16,818 bases of DNA, taken from Candidatus Babelota bacterium (GTDB lineage Bacteria; Dependentiae; Babeliae; Babeliales; JABCYS01). The DNA is taken from positions 1 through 16,818 of the forward strand of contig JABCYS010000007.1 in assembly GCA_013290085.1 (NCBI GenBank). Direction: 5' to 3'. The notes beneath the pieces were generated by a model. It made no database searches and was not told the origin of the DNA. It saw only the letters and a program-made list of their open reading frames with translations. Positions 16,669 to 16,818 of the stretch are shown here, piece after piece (position 1 is the stretch's first letter; each line of letters begins with the position of its first letter). A program made the position numbers and the translations under genes.

Positions 16669-16706
16669 AAAGAAAAGGCAGGATTTTTTTATCCTGCCTT
16701 TTCTTT
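16669..16706. terminator. Convergent (bidirectional) intrinsic terminator
   Basis: A perfect 16-bp stem (16669-16684 with 16691-16706, core AAAAGGCAGGAT) encloses a 6-T loop. T-rich or A-rich arms give U-rich tails in both directions. It lies 16 bases past the stop of the second MutS-like gene and overlaps the last codons of the minus-strand tsaE, so it can stop transcription of both convergent genes. Confidence 0.85.
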
Positions 16707-16818
16707 TGTCTTAAAAGTTAATTCTCTTTTATCTGAGCCATGATAATCAAGACTTATATGGCATACATTTTTCTTCAGTAATGGCTCAATCACTTCTGGC
16801 CACTCAATAAAACTCCAG
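16689..16818 (-). CDS. tsaE: tRNA threonylcarbamoyladenosine biosynthesis protein TsaE (partial, C-terminal end)
   Basis: Only the last 42 residues are in the window; the gene enters from the right edge and stops at 16689-16691. The first residues read WSFIEWPEVIEPLL, which matches the conserved IEWPE region that follows the ATPase core of TsaE (YjeE), the P-loop protein that works with TsaB and TsaD in making t6A37 on ANN-decoding tRNAs. The tail CHISLDYHGSDKRELTFKTK fits the usual last strands of the family. The stop codon lies at the loop edge of the terminator hairpin, so the last five codons are part of the stem. The identification rests on a short fragment. Confidence 0.8.
   Translation of the reverse strand, partial: WSFIEWPEVIEPLLKKNVCHISLDYHGSDKRELTFKTKEKAG

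Overview
The window reads as a piece of chromosome from a Gram-negative, probably host-associated bacterium. I favour Candidatus Dependentiae (TM6) or a similar reduced, intracellular lineage. This is an inference from overall character: moderate-to-low GC, a compact rpoBC/ribosomal-protein block, an RpoB with extra cysteine clusters, and a neighbourhood of signal-peptide proteins with few recognisable relatives. No marker here fixes the phylum.

Region 1 (1-9985, all minus strand) is the core information-processing block. In transcription order it is tRNA-Tyr(GUA), tRNA-Gly(UCC), tRNA-Thr(UGU), tRNA-Thr(GGU), rpmG, tRNA-Trp(CCA), secE, nusG, rplK, rplA, rplJ, rplL, rpoB and rpoC (cut by the window edge). 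It supplies tRNAs, ribosomal stalk proteins L11, L1, L10 and L7/L12, the elongation factor NusG, the translocon subunit SecE, and the two large RNA polymerase subunits. Intergenic gaps are very short, so the usual leader operators for L1 and L10 have no room. No tuf gene lies beside the tRNAs. RpoB has a nine-cysteine insertion near its N terminus that looks like two zinc ribbons.

Region 2 (about 9986-11429, minus strand) holds a hairpin-rich spacer with a weak promoter candidate, an exported protein with TIKI/TraB/ChaN-like histidine motifs, and a small BFD-type [2Fe-2S] protein.

Region 3 (11488-16652) is the accessory part and the most interesting. Two paralogous plus-strand genes encode MutS-type ABC ATPases (Walker A TGxNTGGKST, Walker B ending in DE, ATHY switch) that carry N-terminal signal peptides and internal hydrophobic segments instead of a mismatch-recognition domain. 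Between them, on the minus strand, lie a signal-peptide GNAT acetyltransferase and a 103-residue exported protein of unknown function. Together with the TIKI-like gene, five nearby proteins are predicted to leave the cytoplasm or sit in the membrane, and two of the enzyme types (ATPase, acetyl-CoA transferase) need cofactors normally found only in cytosol. One explanation is delivery into a host cell; another is membrane anchoring facing the cytoplasm.

The right edge has a strong convergent terminator hairpin and the C-terminal end of tsaE (tRNA t6A synthesis) on the minus strand.
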